A DNA stretch of 64,000 nucleotides from Tretioscincus oriximinensis (lineage: Eukaryota > Chordata > Lepidosauria > Squamata > Gymnophthalmidae), in NCBI GenBank assembly GCA_022410635.1, contig JAJVDF010000210.1, forward strand, positions 1,277,316-1,341,315, given 5' to 3'. Shown in pieces: positions 9,890 to 21,380 of the stretch. The notes beneath the pieces are model-generated. The model was not told the DNA's origin, did no database searches, and saw only the letters and a program-made list of their open reading frames with translations. The first letter of the stretch is position 1, and each line of letters begins with the position of its first letter. The position numbers were made by a program, and so were the translations under genes.

Positions 9890-11934
9890 CGCCACTTGTA
9901 AAATAAAACTTCTTTCACCACTTGGTAACTCTGCTCTAGACTAGGATAAAGTAACCCTACTTATCCCAGTGATGCCCAGCCACACTGCCTATTTGATGAT
10001 AGGTGCTGGTGGCCTGTCTGGGCCTAGTGGCTTGCACAGTTAGATGAGGAAATCAGGAATCATGGATGCAACCTGTGGTATTCTGAAACGGTGCACTTCT
10101 CTCTATCCAAATGATAATCTGTGCATGTGATAAAATGGCTGCCACAGATCCCGATGCTTTTTGGATCACCTAGATGACAGTGAAATGAAGCATATAGTTT
10201 CAGAACAGCAATATGTTAATCCTGGACACTTTTGTTCATTTTCCGTGACATCAAATTGCAACTTATAGATACTGTGGAATTAAACTAGGACATCTCCAGA
10301 TGGAAACACAACATTTCTTTTTATATATTTCCTGGAATCTCAATAGTCACTGAAGGCTCTGAGACTGGACAATATTTGGACAAATCATACTACCTGAAGT
10401 GATGTCATTAATATTCNAGAGCCAGAACCGCCTGGCACTGTTTTCCATGGCACTTAGCCCAGTCCAACAGCAGGAACATGGAAGGAACAACATAAGAAGA
10501 GAGAAGGAGGAACATGAAGGGAGGAGGAAGTGTAAGCTAGACCCTTTGTTGCATTAAATTTAGGCAGCAGGCTTATTCCACTAGTTGTTCTATAAACAGA
10601 TATTCTAGAATAAACTGGGCAGAAGCACACGGCCCATAGAATAAGAATGGAGCCCCACCTCTGTCTGGCACATGACTCTATAATATCTTGCCATGCACAG
10701 TTGGGTATGAAATATTAAATAAGTGCATGGTTGTTGCCACGTGCATGAGCAGCCACAAATTTTTCAAGCCCCACACCTACTTACATGAAGGCAGTTCCCA
10801 GAATCAGCATAACTAGCTTTTACTGTAGTGGGGAAAATTGCTCTGAGAGTTATTTTTGCTTCTGATGCTTCTTTATTCCAGCATTATATTTGGATTGCTG
10901 TGGATACATGCGACAATCTCAACATAGCTCCAAAACAGTAGTGTTAAAAATACCCTGTTCGGATGCACCTTCTATCATTTCCTAACCCATCCAGTAAAGT
11001 CCTAGTACTAAATCACAAAATACATCATAAAATGAAGGCCAAACTGTAATTTCAGTTCTCTCCACACAAAACTGTGTCTTTCTCTACTATACAGTTGTTA
11101 CCTTTTACACTCTGGTTCCTTTTTCTCTTCTCATGGAATGGATCATACTCTCCTCTAGCTCTAATTTGGCTGAAGATCAATATTTTGACTTTATTCATTC
11201 TTTTGATATATAGCATTTTGCTGGCGCAGTGTATAAGAGCTAATATATTATTGTTCTCTAAAGAAAAATGGGAATCTGATCAGGAGATTACTCACTAAAG
11301 ACCATGAGGATTTATTCAAATTCCCCTAAAGATTTTACTGAATAATTTGTTGCAAAGGATTTACAGTATTAATATCCCCAGAAGGCCACTTTCTATATAC
11401 AACCAGGATGTTCACAATGTAAAGAGTCCCCCCTTTTTATGAAAAGATTTTATGAGAAGCTACATTTTTGCTTCACCTTGAGTCTCTTTATCTCTCTTGT
11501 TATTTATACCATGGCTGCATCTAGAGAAGACCTACAAACTGGTATCATTCCATCACTGCATTGGAATTGTCCTATATATCCATGGAAATAGCCCCAGGAA
11601 ATTGGGTGAAATCCTAGTGTATCACTTTCTCTCAGAAAAATAGCTCTGAAGCTGTTTTTTTTCTGAAATATCTGATCAGCTTACCTTGTCTGGCCACTTG
11701 ATCCTAGAATTCACCATGATGAAATGTTATTGTACATGTGCAAGAACGGGGCAAAAATGCTAAGAGTTCCAAGACTCAATGGTAACACAGTAATACAAAG
11801 AAAGAGTGGATGAAATTTGCTTCTTTTTTAAAAAATCAAAGAAGTGAAAGTGAAGTTCCAATCAGGAGTCTGGATACATATAGTCCAGAAAACTCCATAT
11901 GCTACTGACCATCCTCTATGCTAGAGATGTCAAA
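9890..11934. other. Unrecognised 2-kb stretch
   Basis: AT-rich unique-looking sequence without a recognised exon, RNA gene or interspersed repeat. The open frame at 11074-11298 is hydrophobic and T-driven and looks like chance. Confidence 0.3.
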
Positions 11935-11935
11935 C

Positions 11936-12060
11936 TAGTGGCCCTTCAGATGTTCCTGAACCACAACTCCCAACATTCAATTCCACTCCCATCGTTGTGC
12001 CCATTCTGTTCAAGTGGAATNATGGGAGCTGCAATTCAGGAACATCTGGAGGGCCACCAG
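11936..12060. mobile_element. Foldback MITE (CCAGATGTTCCTGAA family)
   Basis: Arms 11936-11973 and 12023-12060 are inverted copies over 38 bases with about six mismatches. Their core is CAGATGTTCCTGAA and the mirror TTCAGGAACATCTG, with the ACTCCCA block and its mirror facing the loop. A half copy lies at 45751-45803. The sequence type is familiar from reptile genomes as a non-autonomous hairpin DNA element. It has no coding capacity. Confidence 0.65.
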
Positions 12061-12450
12061 GTATATATATATCTGCTCTTACCAAAGGGTTCAACTTTTT
12101 CCTGTGGAACCTCAAGGTTTCAGAAAAGTCTCATCGAGTTCCACAAAGCAGCTCAAAACTCTTTTTAAAAAAGATTTTAAAATAAAATTATCGAAGATAA
12201 TAAACCATTGTTTTTCATTTCGACAATTATGAAATCAGCTTTCCATGTCATTATAGTGAATGAATACCATTTTTGCAGCACAACAACTCTACCCACAAGC
12301 CTGTAGGGATAAAATTAGGATTCCATNAAAAAAGTGTCTTCAGAAGGGTTCTATGAATGAAAAAGTTTGAAAATGGCTGCTCTAAGCCATGCTCAGACTG
12401 CACAAACAAGGATAATTAACTTTATAAACCAAAGCAGTAAGAATGACTTA

Positions 12451-12773
12451 GGCTCGGTGCTCACCACGACGTAAAAAACAGTATAAAGTTATATTCTGGA
12501 ATATAGCAATCACATGTCTGTGCACACAAAACATCTATATTCCATGGCCAATGCCTCACATGGCTCCTCGATCTCATCGCAGTGCAGACTGAGGCTTTTT
12601 TTTTATACTCGCATCAGCCTATGGAAACAACTGCCTGAATATCCCAGCAATAGTTTATTCTGGTATAAATGGCGTTTACTGCGGGACAACTGCTCAAAAA
12701 NGCTTAACCCATGTGCTGGAGTCTTCCTCATCTCGCTCCGATTGAGGTAGAAATATGCTGTGTGCACGCAGCC
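12451..12773 (-). mobile_element. TIR element (GTGCAC-end family), copy 1
   Basis: The left end reads GGCTCGGTGCTCACCACGAC and the right end reads GTGTGCACGCAGCC, an imperfect inverted pair. TTA flanks both ends (12448-12450 and 12774-12776), a possible 3-bp target duplication. The interior carries the family landmarks TTATATTCTGGAATATAGCA, CTCGATCTCATCGCAGTGCA, CCCAGCAATAGTTTATTCTG, GCGGGACAACTGC and TCGCTCCGATTGAGGTAG. It is non-coding and probably non-autonomous. A TWA duplication fits the PIF/Harbinger group, but this is an inference. Confidence 0.7.
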
Positions 12774-13244
12774 TTAGTCTTTGGTTGCACCCAGATAAGT
12801 GTGAAGATTTGAATTCATTGTGTAGCAGCAATCAATCTGGCAAACATATTCATCAATCTACAGCTGTAGCTGCACATTACACCTAATACTCTGGGTGCAT
12901 CCACAACTGGGAGACTTACCTCTATGGGAGAACATGATTTGGAGCTGTCCAGGGGGCCCTTTCCATTCNCTTGTGCATCCCTTACTCCCCATTGCTGGAG
13001 TAAGATCTTGCCTGCGTGTGGGAACCACAGCAGCATGGTAGCATTCAGAGCTCCACAAGCACCTACCATTAATGGGCTTCATAGGCACATGTGTGGAGGG
13101 GGCCTTTGGGTTAAAAAAATAGTATTTACAAGGACTTTCATTGCAGTTGCCAGATCAAGATTCTGGCCTTGAAAGCCATTTGGAACCTTCAGATGCCAAA
13201 AATCTCTTGGAATTGCTGAGATGTTTATCATTTCCATTATTTGG
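12774..13244. other. Unrecognised; possible DNA-element ends
   Basis: The motif GGGTGCATCCACAA near 12893 resembles DNA-transposon ends seen elsewhere in the window, but I could not find a matching partner end. Nothing else is recognised. Confidence 0.3.
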
Positions 13245-13745
13245 AAACTATATTAGTTGCCCATAAGTTTCAAAATCCAATTCATGATGCTGATTATCAT
13301 CTCTTAAGCCCTATGTGGTTTGGGTTCTAAGTAGTTGAATGAGTCCCTCCATCTGACTAGTACTGTTCATCTTATGAGAAATCAATAAGAAGAGCTCTAT
13401 CCCAGTAACCATCATCAAACACAGCTGGTGACCGTATGGACCAAGGGCCTTTATTTTGTAGTTGTTCTCCACTTTTGAAATGTCTCCCTTTGGAATGTGT
13501 CAGCCACATTCCTTATGACCCATGAGAGGAATTTGAAAATCTGTCTCCTCTGAAATGCCTTTCCCTGAGTAGGGTTGTTTTTAATTGGAGTTGAGTTTTT
13601 AATCTTTGTTTTAATTATGTTTATACNTGGATTTTTAGGAAAGCTTTCGTTGCCATGACACACATGTTGTTATTTTGTACACGCCTTTTGCTGTGACCTA
13701 TCCTTCAGCCTNTGGATGATAGGGCAGGATATGAATAAAATAATG
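13245..13745 (+). mobile_element. L2-like LINE 3' end, sense
   Basis: The first part (from about 13250) resembles the C-terminal coding end of L2-type ORF2. It includes the nucleotide block TTGCCCATAAGTTTCAAAAT, then AAGCCCTATGTGGTTTGGG, and a later TCTGAAATGCCTTTCC block. A T-rich 3' UTR follows, and the end GATAGGGCAGGATATGAATA with an A-rich terminus matches the L2 tail family. Many stops interrupt it. Opposite-strand relatives lie at 14938, 18612, 34339 and 58221. Confidence 0.6.
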
Positions 13746-14470
13746 GTTGCATGAGAACGTAATGAAAATAAGACTGTGCAGCCACGAAATCCCCCCCTGT
13801 GCTCGTGCAAACATTAATATGTGATGTCTCAACAGGGCCAAATATCCCAAAGAGATACAGAAACCATAACTAGCTCAGCACATCACATTGACAGGAGTTA
13901 ACGGTGCTCCAGAAAACAATGTTGCAGTTGTTCATGTTCCAAGCATTTATCAAAAGCTAAAATCAGTTGAAGCTAAAATGTGTTTGATTTCTGGCTCAGC
14001 CACTAGAACTCACTGCTGAATATTCCTTTGCCTGTGACTCTGTTCCCTGGGTGTCCTAATGATGGCTTTGTTTTTCTTTGCATAATGGATGAATTGTTTC
14101 TCTTAAGTGAACTTGCCACACTCATTATGCTGCTCCCAGGCCAACTGGGTTCAATATAGGAAGTTCAGTGCGCAAGTTAAAAGGCTGGGCAAAACCATAA
14201 AATGAAAGAGGTCACAATGTGCCATGAGCTGAAGAGAATACTGCAGCTAGTTATATTTAATGCCAATGAAGCTAAAAATCCATGAAAACTTTGTGGGAGA
14301 AAACAGATGGTTGAAGGAGAAATTCTATATTGTGAATCCAGTACTAAAGAGCAAAGATTAAGAACTTTTTCACACTTAGGGCAAATCCCTTACTGCAACT
14401 ATTTGCTCACAGAGAATGATAAGCGGAGCAATGCCTTCTGAAGCTTGTCATGTGGTACGATTGCCATAGN
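13746..14470. other. Unrecognised sequence
   Basis: No recognised repeat or exon. Confidence 0.3.
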
Positions 14471-14751
14471 GAACATGTCACATGACGCGCCCCTGTGCTT
14501 ATCAGACTACAATCCCCAGCATTTCCAAGAATTCTCTGCTAGCTGAAAGCCATTAAGTGCTTTACTATTTGAATCTCTGTGGTAGCTTTCTTCCAGACTT
14601 TACAAAATGGAGGCTGCATAAATCGCATGATATGCAGTCATTATTTACCCTGCAATTAAGAGCTTTGGAGTGCGTGGAACACTGGATATGCATGTTGGGT
14701 GGACAGAAAGTAAAATCTGCTTCAGAGCTCTGTATAATGGGCGTGGGGATT
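14471..14751 (+). repeat. Dispersed repeat family D, copy 1
   Basis: This segment aligns by eye with 55862-56160 over about 280 bases. Shared blocks in order are TACAATCCCCAGC, ATTCTCTGCTAGC, ACAAAATGGAGG, GATATGCAG or AATATGCAG, GGCAGACAGAAGGTAAAA or GGACAGAAAGTAAAATC, and a shared GGGGAT end. A reversed partial copy is at 58703-58801, which also shares the short TCACATGACG motif. I cannot name the family. It has no coding capacity. Confidence 0.6.
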
Positions 14752-14937
14752 GTACCTCACTTTNAAAAAATGACTGCTGAGAATCATTCTCTTTTATCGA
14801 CTGGGGGATGGTTTTCAGCATTTTACATTCCTTCAGTTAGAAGTATTATCAGTCTTTGCTGGCACTATTATTATTTTTAACTGTGAAGAATTATAGTTTA
14901 ATTAAATTTTAAGTGTTTTTATGATTTTTCTTTTGTG

Positions 14938-15180
14938 ATTTATTTACTTTATTTATTTGCATTTATATATCAGTCTATATCGAAGTGTTCAGGTCAGTTA
15001 ATAATAAAAACTGAATTAACATATTAAAACCACTATACCTGAAAATAGGGCAGGGAGACCCGTTTGTTAGTGAAAGCCCAGGTTAAAGAGATGTGTTTTG
15101 AAGAGTTTCCTGATGGTGGTTGACATACCTCAAATGAGAGAATTTTCCATTGTCTGGAGCTGCCACAGAGAAGGCCCTAT
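14938..15180 (-). mobile_element. L2-like LINE 3' end, antisense
   Basis: It begins with the reversed tail (TTTATTTATTTGC...) and ends with CTGGAGCTGCCACAGAGAAG. That is the antisense of the L2-type ORF2 C-terminal block that also ends the copies at 34339 and 58221. It is more diverged than those. A sense tail of the same type follows at 15195. Confidence 0.65.
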
Positions 15181-15194
15181 CCTGGGTTCTCAGC

Positions 15195-15262
15195 CTGTTT
15201 GGATCCGTCTGAGACTTCTGGGTATAAGGTGGAATATAAATATTAATTAATTATTAATTATT
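15195..15262 (+). mobile_element. L2-type tail, sense orientation
   Basis: TCTGAGACTTCTGGGTATAA followed by GGTGGAATATAAATATTAATT is the L2-like tail in the sense direction. It lies next to the antisense L2 fragment, so two insertions or a rearrangement are involved. Confidence 0.5.
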
Positions 15263-15267
15263 ATAAT

Positions 15268-15465
15268 CATGCATCTGGCATTCTCAAGCAGAAGAAGGCA
15301 AAATCTTCACCAGTTCTCAACTCCTTGCAAATGTCATTTCAGGAATACTGCCAGTTGCTCCATCCTGGAGGTTGTATCAAAAGATCCATTCTAGCAGCTA
15401 TTTATATCCTTGATGTCCATGAACCTGTCTAATCCTGCCTTAAAACTATTCAGCTATGTAAAATT
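15268..15465 (-). mobile_element. CR1 3' UTR fragment, antisense
   Basis: The order CATCTGGCATTCTCAAGCAG, AAGGCAAAATCTTCACC, CTTGCAAATGTCATTTCAGG, GCTCCATCCTGGAGG, CCTTGATGTCCATGAACCTG matches the antisense CR1 3' end at 42600-42770. It is truncated at both sides. Confidence 0.75.
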
Positions 15466-16004
15466 GATGTTGACTCTCCAAATCCAGATGTCCTGGATTA
15501 AAACTAGAAACAAGTTTGAGATATGCACCCATCTAAGGAAGAATATAGGCCAGTCTGCAGCAACTGTAGGGCATGTTTCAGAAAAGCTAAAGCTAAATAT
15601 GAACTGAGTCTCTCAAGAAATGTAAAAACTGTTGTTCTACTTCATCATGTGTTAAAGTCTGCCACAATTTGGGGTGCATCCATATCTTGTTTTGTTTTTG
15701 CTGTTTTTTGGTTTTCTTTACTGTTCAACGGCATTCATGCCATCCTAGTACAAGGGTAGGCACAGATGGAACAATTGTTGCACTTCTGTTGAGTTTCACC
15801 AGCTTGAAAGCTCCAGAGAAACAGCACCCAGACACTGGTNACCATGTCTTCCTAGTGCTACTGCCTGCAGCTTATGGACAGCAGCATGAGCATCACGTAA
15901 TCAAATTATTATGTAGTGATGGTTTGCAGTGCTACAAAAGGTGTCCTTTTTTCTAGCTATTCTTATGAAATATAATTTTTGGAAGAAGCCAAAAATGTAA
16001 AAGG
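15466..16004. other. Unrecognised sequence
   Basis: Short open frames on the plus strand (15410-15956 overall) carry no recognisable domain. Nothing else is seen. Confidence 0.3.
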
Positions 16005-16180
16005 GAAGCCCTGCTGAATCAGCCCAAGTCATCTAGTCCAACATTCTATCTCACCCAGTTGCACCTGGGCCATCTCAAGCAGAAGAAAGTAAAATCTTCA
16101 TCTGTTCCCAACTTCTTGCAAATGGTATTTCAGGTATCAATCCTCTGCTTGCCTGTACCCGTCTAATACTATAGTATTTG
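16005..16180 (-). mobile_element. CR1 3' UTR fragment, antisense
   Basis: It starts with the terminal CCCTGCTGAATCAGCCCAAG and continues through ATCTAGTCCAACATTC, CACCTGGGCCATCTCAAGC, AAATCTTCATCTGTTCCC and GCAAATGGTATTTCAGG. These are the same landmarks, in the same order, as the CR1 3' ends at 24318 and 42510. Confidence 0.75.
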
Positions 16181-17596
16181 GGTTGCCATATGTCATTGGT
16201 TTTTCAGATAACCCTGAACTGGCTGAAAGGAATTGCTTTGGTCTGGGAGGGCTGTAAAATGTTTTCTGGTTTTGTATACTTAGATTATGGCAATATCTAT
16301 AACATGGGACTAGAACCTAGGGATTACAGGGTTTCAATCCCTACTTGACTATAAAATCTTGAGTGATGTTTGGCCACATTAAATGTCACCCCAGGGTGTT
16401 GTATATATAAAACATAGGGTAGCAAAATGGTCTTAGTCTTTTAGGATGAGTAGTGGAAGGTGCTACTATGTATGTATATATGTATGTATGTATATATGGA
16501 TGGATGGATAAATAAATAATTAAAAAGTACATAAATGAATGAATAAATAAGTTCTAAATAAGCATTTTTAATCTTTATTTTTTTTCCAAAAGAGGGATAT
16601 ATGCAAGTTTGTTAGATCCTTTAAAAGAAAAAGATGAAGGACAAAGTTACTGTCAGAGCAAATGTGAGCTCAGACATAGCATCTCTGGAAAAGTGTCAGA
16701 CTTGACAGCTGAAAATTAGAAATAATTATGCAAATCTTGGCTCAGAACCAGAACACAACATGAGTTGCCAGGGCTTTTAAGTATGGCCACACACTTCAGT
16801 AAATTAATTCAATCTCCTGTCATAGATTACAGTTCCCTTATGAAGCCACTGGTACAAATAGGGTTTTTTTCATGGACCTGCTCTATTTCAAATTTTGTTG
16901 CACCTGCACAGGTAATACAAATCAACTGATGCATGCAGTTGACCTGGGGCAGAAGACAGACCAATGGACTCTTGGGGTATTTCAAGTTGTTCGTTTGGGG
17001 TGTCCAGCCCATATTACGTGGATTTGAATCGTGTTATGTGAACCACTGAGGGGCTTACAGTACCTTCCAGTTTGCACAACTTTACGATCTTATGATGAAA
17101 GAGTAGATTTAATGAATCAAGTAACTGGGATGGATTCTGGAAAGGGGAAGAGGAAACAAAACTGGTCTGAAATTTCCAATATAAAATCATCTTTGTTAGA
17201 AAAACATTTTAAAAAGCATTTTATCTCTGCAGAGACCCAGAGTAAAAAGGCAGTCCTTGCACTGAAATTGGAGGGTTTTTTAAGGCAGAAAGAATTATAG
17301 TTTTCACTTTTAACTACATTTCCGGCTTTACAGAGGTATTCCCCATGTGCAATTATGATCTCTGAGTACAGTTCGAGGGAGGNTGGAAATGTTCAGGTGA
17401 ACCTTTTTAGCATGATTTTTTCCTTTTGATATTTATCTCTGGGTGAGCATGGTTTCATTTTAAAATACGTTTTTATCATTTGAACTGCTTTTCTTTTACT
17501 GTTAGACTCCCTGGATCTCTTAGTGGATCATGCTCAGAAACACATTCCACTATTGGGACCAAGACAGCCCTCTTAACTTGTACTCATAGTACTAAG
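16181..17596. other. Unrecognised; includes a compound microsatellite
   Basis: Bases 16466-16552 hold TATG/TATA, GGAT and AAAT units in succession. The rest shows no recognised repeat. A plus-strand open frame of 89 codons at 17031-17300 is basic, matches nothing I know, and is probably chance. Confidence 0.35.
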
Positions 17597-17723
17597 TGGA
17601 GGCATAGTGGTGCATGGTGTTTCAACAAAGATATGACGTTTGACATGCAGCAGCCGTGGGGAGTGGTGAACACCCTCTACTGGCCTCAGCTTCAGCCAAC
17701 CAGCTGTTCGAAAACAAAAATAT
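17597..17723 (+). mobile_element. S1 SINE, 5' half (split by another SINE)
   Basis: The tRNA-like head is followed by CCGTGGGGAGTGGTGAACAC, CCTCTACTGGCCTCAG, and AGCCAACCAGCTGTTCG, the first half of the S1 consensus. The second half resumes at 18017 in the same orientation. An antisense S1 with its microsatellite tail lies between. Confidence 0.65.
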
Positions 17724-18016
17724 TGAAGAAGAAGAAGAAGAAGAAGAAAAAGAAGAAAAAGAAAAAGAAAAAAGAAGAAGAGGTGGAGAAGGAGAAGAAT
17801 TAAGTTAAGACTTACATCTTATACTATCATCCCCATCAGGTTAATGATGGTACTCATTTATCTAATTCAAATGCAGATTACAAATTTGCATCTCTTTTGG
17901 CTAGAGCTGCAGGCTAGTGGAAGGCACTCACCCCTCCCNATGTCTGACACAGGGCTTCAAAACTCGATCTCCCAGGTAAAAGACTGTCTCCTTAGTGACT
18001 GAGCCATTCATGCCTA
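17724..18016 (-). mobile_element. S1 SINE, antisense, inserted in another S1
   Basis: A (GAA)n tract (17727-17800) is followed by the antisense S1 body. In order: CTTATACTATCATCCCCATC, ATGGTACTCATTTATC, GGCTAGAGCTGCAGGCTAG, GGCACTCACCCCTCCC, TGACACAGGGCTTC, and the reversed head ending near 18016. The (GAA)n is the expected position of the SINE's own (TTC)n tail in reverse, so tail and body form a single insertion. Confidence 0.7.
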
Positions 18017-18145
18017 TTTGCAAGTAGATTAATGGGCACTGCCATAACATAGTGGGGAAGATAGAATAGATGGAAGCCTTTGGGCAGAAAATAGCTTTGT
18101 GAGGTGCTTTGAGTCCCTTCTACTAGTCCTCATTTTTCTTTTTCT
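18017..18145 (+). mobile_element. S1 SINE, 3' half
   Basis: TTGCAAGTAGATTAATGGGC, CATAGTGGGGAAGATAGAAT, AAGCCTTTGGGCAGAAAATA and GTGCTTTGAGTCCCTTC match the second half of the S1 consensus. They continue the sense copy that stops at 17723. Confidence 0.65.
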
Positions 18146-18257
18146 AAAGGTGTGCCTGACCATCTCTTGATAACACGCCGACGCCTGTTCATTCAGAATC
18201 TTGATTTAATAGTCTTACAGGATCATTCTTGGGATGACCAAATGATTTGTAATATTC

Positions 18258-18420
18258 ATATGAACGTAAGAGCCATGCTGAATCAAGTTGCAGCCTATCT
18301 AGTCCAACATTCCATTTCACACAGTGGTCCACCAGTTGACTCTGAGAATTTCCAAGCAAAAGAAGGCAAACCCATCATCCATACCTTGGCCATTTGCAAA
18401 TGGCATTCTTCTTTCTTTTT
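18258..18420 (-). mobile_element. CR1 3' end, antisense
   Basis: TATGAACGTAAGAGCCATGC at the left is the reversed CR1 terminus (compare GAACATAAGAAGAGCCATAC at 42518). TAGTCCAACATTCC, CACAGTGGTCCACCAG, AGCAAAAGAAGGCAAA and TGCAAATGGCATT follow in family order. Confidence 0.75.
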
Positions 18421-18611
18421 NAATATGCATCTTCCACGGGAATTACTGGCAATAACAATCTTTATGGCAATCAGGAATTAAACATTTGTGAAGAAGATAT
18501 CATGAGATTTTCTTTAGATAATTCTAGGAACTTTTTTAATGTTGTAGTTCCCAGGATTCTTTGAGCATCTGTCCTAGGACAATAATTTGCTTTTAAACTT
18601 GGTCACACACT

Positions 18612-18800
18612 TAGTTTTAATTTTATTTATTTATTTATACTTATTCCCCGCCCTAGACCCGAAGGTCTCAGGGCAGCCAACAGTAAAACATCAATACAAA
18701 ATTAAAACAGTATGGAACAATATCTAAAAGTAGGGACAAAGATGACATTTCTTCAGCCAAAGGCCAGGTGAAATAGGTGCCCCCCACCTTCTAGTTTAGT
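18612..18800 (-). mobile_element. L2-like LINE 3' tail, antisense
   Basis: (TTTA)n, then ACTTATTCCCCGCCCTAGAC, CCGAAGGTCTCAGGGCAGCC, AACAGTAAAACATC and, further on, CTTCAGCCAAAGGCCAGG. This order recurs at 34339 and 58221. Confidence 0.75.
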
Positions 18801-19023
18801 CCACAAACCAAACAGGCTTGAAGAAGTAAATTTGTGTACAGGATACTGGAAAATCACTTCTGTTTGCATGTCTGTTTTCAGGATGTTCAGGCTTCAAAGA
18901 TATTAGCTTTTTAAAATGCAAAATAACCCTCTATCCTCAATACCTCTACAAGCCATCTGACTGAAGCCTTTTCTGCTATTGTTGGGTACCATCAAGCTCC
19001 AGGTTGGTTCCATGGGTACCTCT

Positions 19024-19108
19024 CTGGGATGGTTTAGTGAATCCTGCATAGATCAAGGGGTTAGACCCAATAATCCTAGAAATCCCTGCCAATTCTATGA
19101 TTCCATTG
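19024..19108 (+). mobile_element. Classic CR1 3' end (CTATGATTC type)
   Basis: CTGGGATGGTTTAGTGAATC, GATCAAGGGGTTAGACCC and CTGCCAATTCTATGATTCC are the hallmark end of bird/reptile CR1 subfamilies terminating in ATTCTATG units. This differs from the ATGTTC-ending CR1 copies elsewhere in the window. Confidence 0.75.
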
Positions 19109-19126
19109 ACAATACTTACCTTTTGG

Positions 19127-21221
19127 GGNGTGTGTGTGTGAGGTTTCTTTGGAGGAGGGGAAAATTCAAAAGTGACTTACTTCTGGGTAGAGGATGAGGA
19201 ATAAACCAGGCGCCCTTTGTTCTCCTATCTGCTTGCATTATCCGTAAGCTACAACCTCTCCCTTTCCCTGCTATAGTGAATCATATTTTGCTTCAACTGC
19301 AGCCATTATTTCTAAATTGGCCCATGCAAAATTAATGGAAATTTATATTCTATTTTTGTCTCCTTTTGTTTAGTGAGCTATCACTGCTCGTCATGATGAT
19401 ATGCGTGTGGCCCTTCTATACTGATTCTGTCTGTCTCCAGCACATCTCCTATTCATCACAGTCAATAATGAGCAATCAGTTAAAACATAAAGTTAGACTA
19501 TAATATAGTGTGCAACAGAACTGGTTATAAACCATTTATCAACACAGAGCAGTTGCTTTCTGGCAAAATTTAGCTACTGAAAATATAGTGGCTGTGTTTT
19601 TAACAGCCACAAGGTAGGAGACATAGAATTCATATGAATAACAGTTTTGCTTGGAATTCAGAGTAAATGATGCGGTATTAAAAAAAAAATCATGTTGAAG
19701 TGTTTCAGTCGAACCCCAAATACATGGAAATATATTATTACTATGGAGAATTCCTGCAAGCTTCAAGAATACTCAAGTGAGAACAATGGAAGTTAGGCAA
19801 TACAAATATTCCTTGGTGCAGTGACAGCTCAGGAGAGGAAAAGTACATTACTCTGTGGGCTTAGAACACTGGTGTACTCTCCATAGCTCTAGGCAGCTAT
19901 TTATGGATTAAGGTTTATGCAAAATGCCACAGCAAAGATGCGGTGGGTTGTAACCAACTTTTAAAATCCAAATTGGATAACTGACAATGTAGGGTACTTT
20001 ATTGATTCTTCCTAAAGTTTTCAAGAGAGTGTCAGTATTTAGCAGAATAGCCTATGTTTTGATATCCTTGTGAGGAGGAATAGTTTTAGAAATGTTCCCT
20101 GGAGGAGGCTGCAATTTCAGTGACCCTCAACCTCTTTGAACAGTTTCAATTCTTGTTTTTGTCCTACTTCTAGATATTTGTATCTTGCTTTCAATTTCGT
20201 AATATGATAATTCTGGTCTTCCCTGGATTCCAGAGGTGCAGCCGAAGTTCATAAGATCCATGGTGTTCCCAAAGACTGAGGCCCACTCCCCACACTCTGT
20301 TTTATTCTGGAATTTCTTCTAAATCTGGAATATCCCATTTGCGATTGTCTCCCAACTCTCACCTTCAGTATTCCACAATATTTCCTCTCTTCTATGACCG
20401 TCAAAGCACAACCCCAGACTTTATGAGAGAACCCTATACAAAAAAGAACTAACCAATCACTGAAAATAATTCCCTGTTGTGATACAGTGATGGTATAGAA
20501 ATGTAGAACTAATGTCGCAGGCTGTATGCATAAAGCACTTGTTTATTCCAGAATTTCCCAATAATCTGGTTTGTTGGTTACCCAGTTTTAATGCATTTCA
20601 TTCATACTTTGACAATATATTCCAGGTTTTGACATTTTGTCAGCTCCTGACAATCAAGGTTGCCATGTGACACACTCTCCATTTTGTTTGCTGGCTGACA
20701 TGTCCCTCCTCCCATATGCTATTGGATAGTTTGCTGTCAATATCTGATTCCTTTGTCTCCCATCCTCACAGTTTCCCATCAAAAACTATCCACACATCAA
20801 AACTTTCAGCAGTAACCCTCTATGCTGAATTGACAGTGTTTTCCCAGAAAACTGGTAATTTGGATAACTGGCTATTGGATAGCTATTGAATAATATGTTC
20901 AATTAAAACTTGTCAGGGTTTTCTTCTTCTTCTAAGAGTACAGGAACAAAGGAAAAAAAATTGAAAACCAATTAAGACTTCTTTATGTTGACTTCTGACT
21001 TCCCAATGTATTTCAATAAATATCAGGCAAGCTGAAGTGGTTTCTATCCCAGTAGTTTCCAGGGTAAATCCACAATCTGTCACTTTATATAACAATCTGG
21101 TGAAGCAAATACAATAGAAATTTGACTTTCAAGTGGATTATTGAGTTTGTCTGGATGTGGCTACAGCCAGAACACTGGCTCGTGAGAAAGGTTCATATTA
21201 GCTGTGCATATGGAACTTTCT
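19127..21221. other. Unrecognised 2.1-kb stretch
   Basis: It starts with a short (GT)n at 19130-19140. The rest is AT-rich sequence with no recognised exon, RNA gene or named repeat. Confidence 0.3.
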
Positions 21222-21380
21222 GGGTTTTATTCTGAATTATGTCCTGGAATAGGGTCTACTATCCATATCTGGTAATGACCCACAATTGGCCTTGGGGATG
21301 ACTTGCCACAGTCTGCACCAGAATGCAAATGGTAAATCCCTATTCCAGGATATAATCTGGAATAAGGACCAACCCATAAA
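21222..21380. mobile_element. Foldback element, inverted arms
   Basis: Arms 21229-21255 and 21338-21364 are inverted copies over 27 bases with about three mismatches, sharing CCTGGAATAGGG and its mirror CCCTATTCCAGG. Weaker symmetry continues outside. A related block, CTATTCTGGGATATAATC, occurs near 53593. It is probably a small non-autonomous DNA element. Confidence 0.5.

Noticed and set aside
17031..17300. 89-codon plus-strand frame
   Set aside because: Basic peptide without domain; the length is within chance for a 64-kb window.
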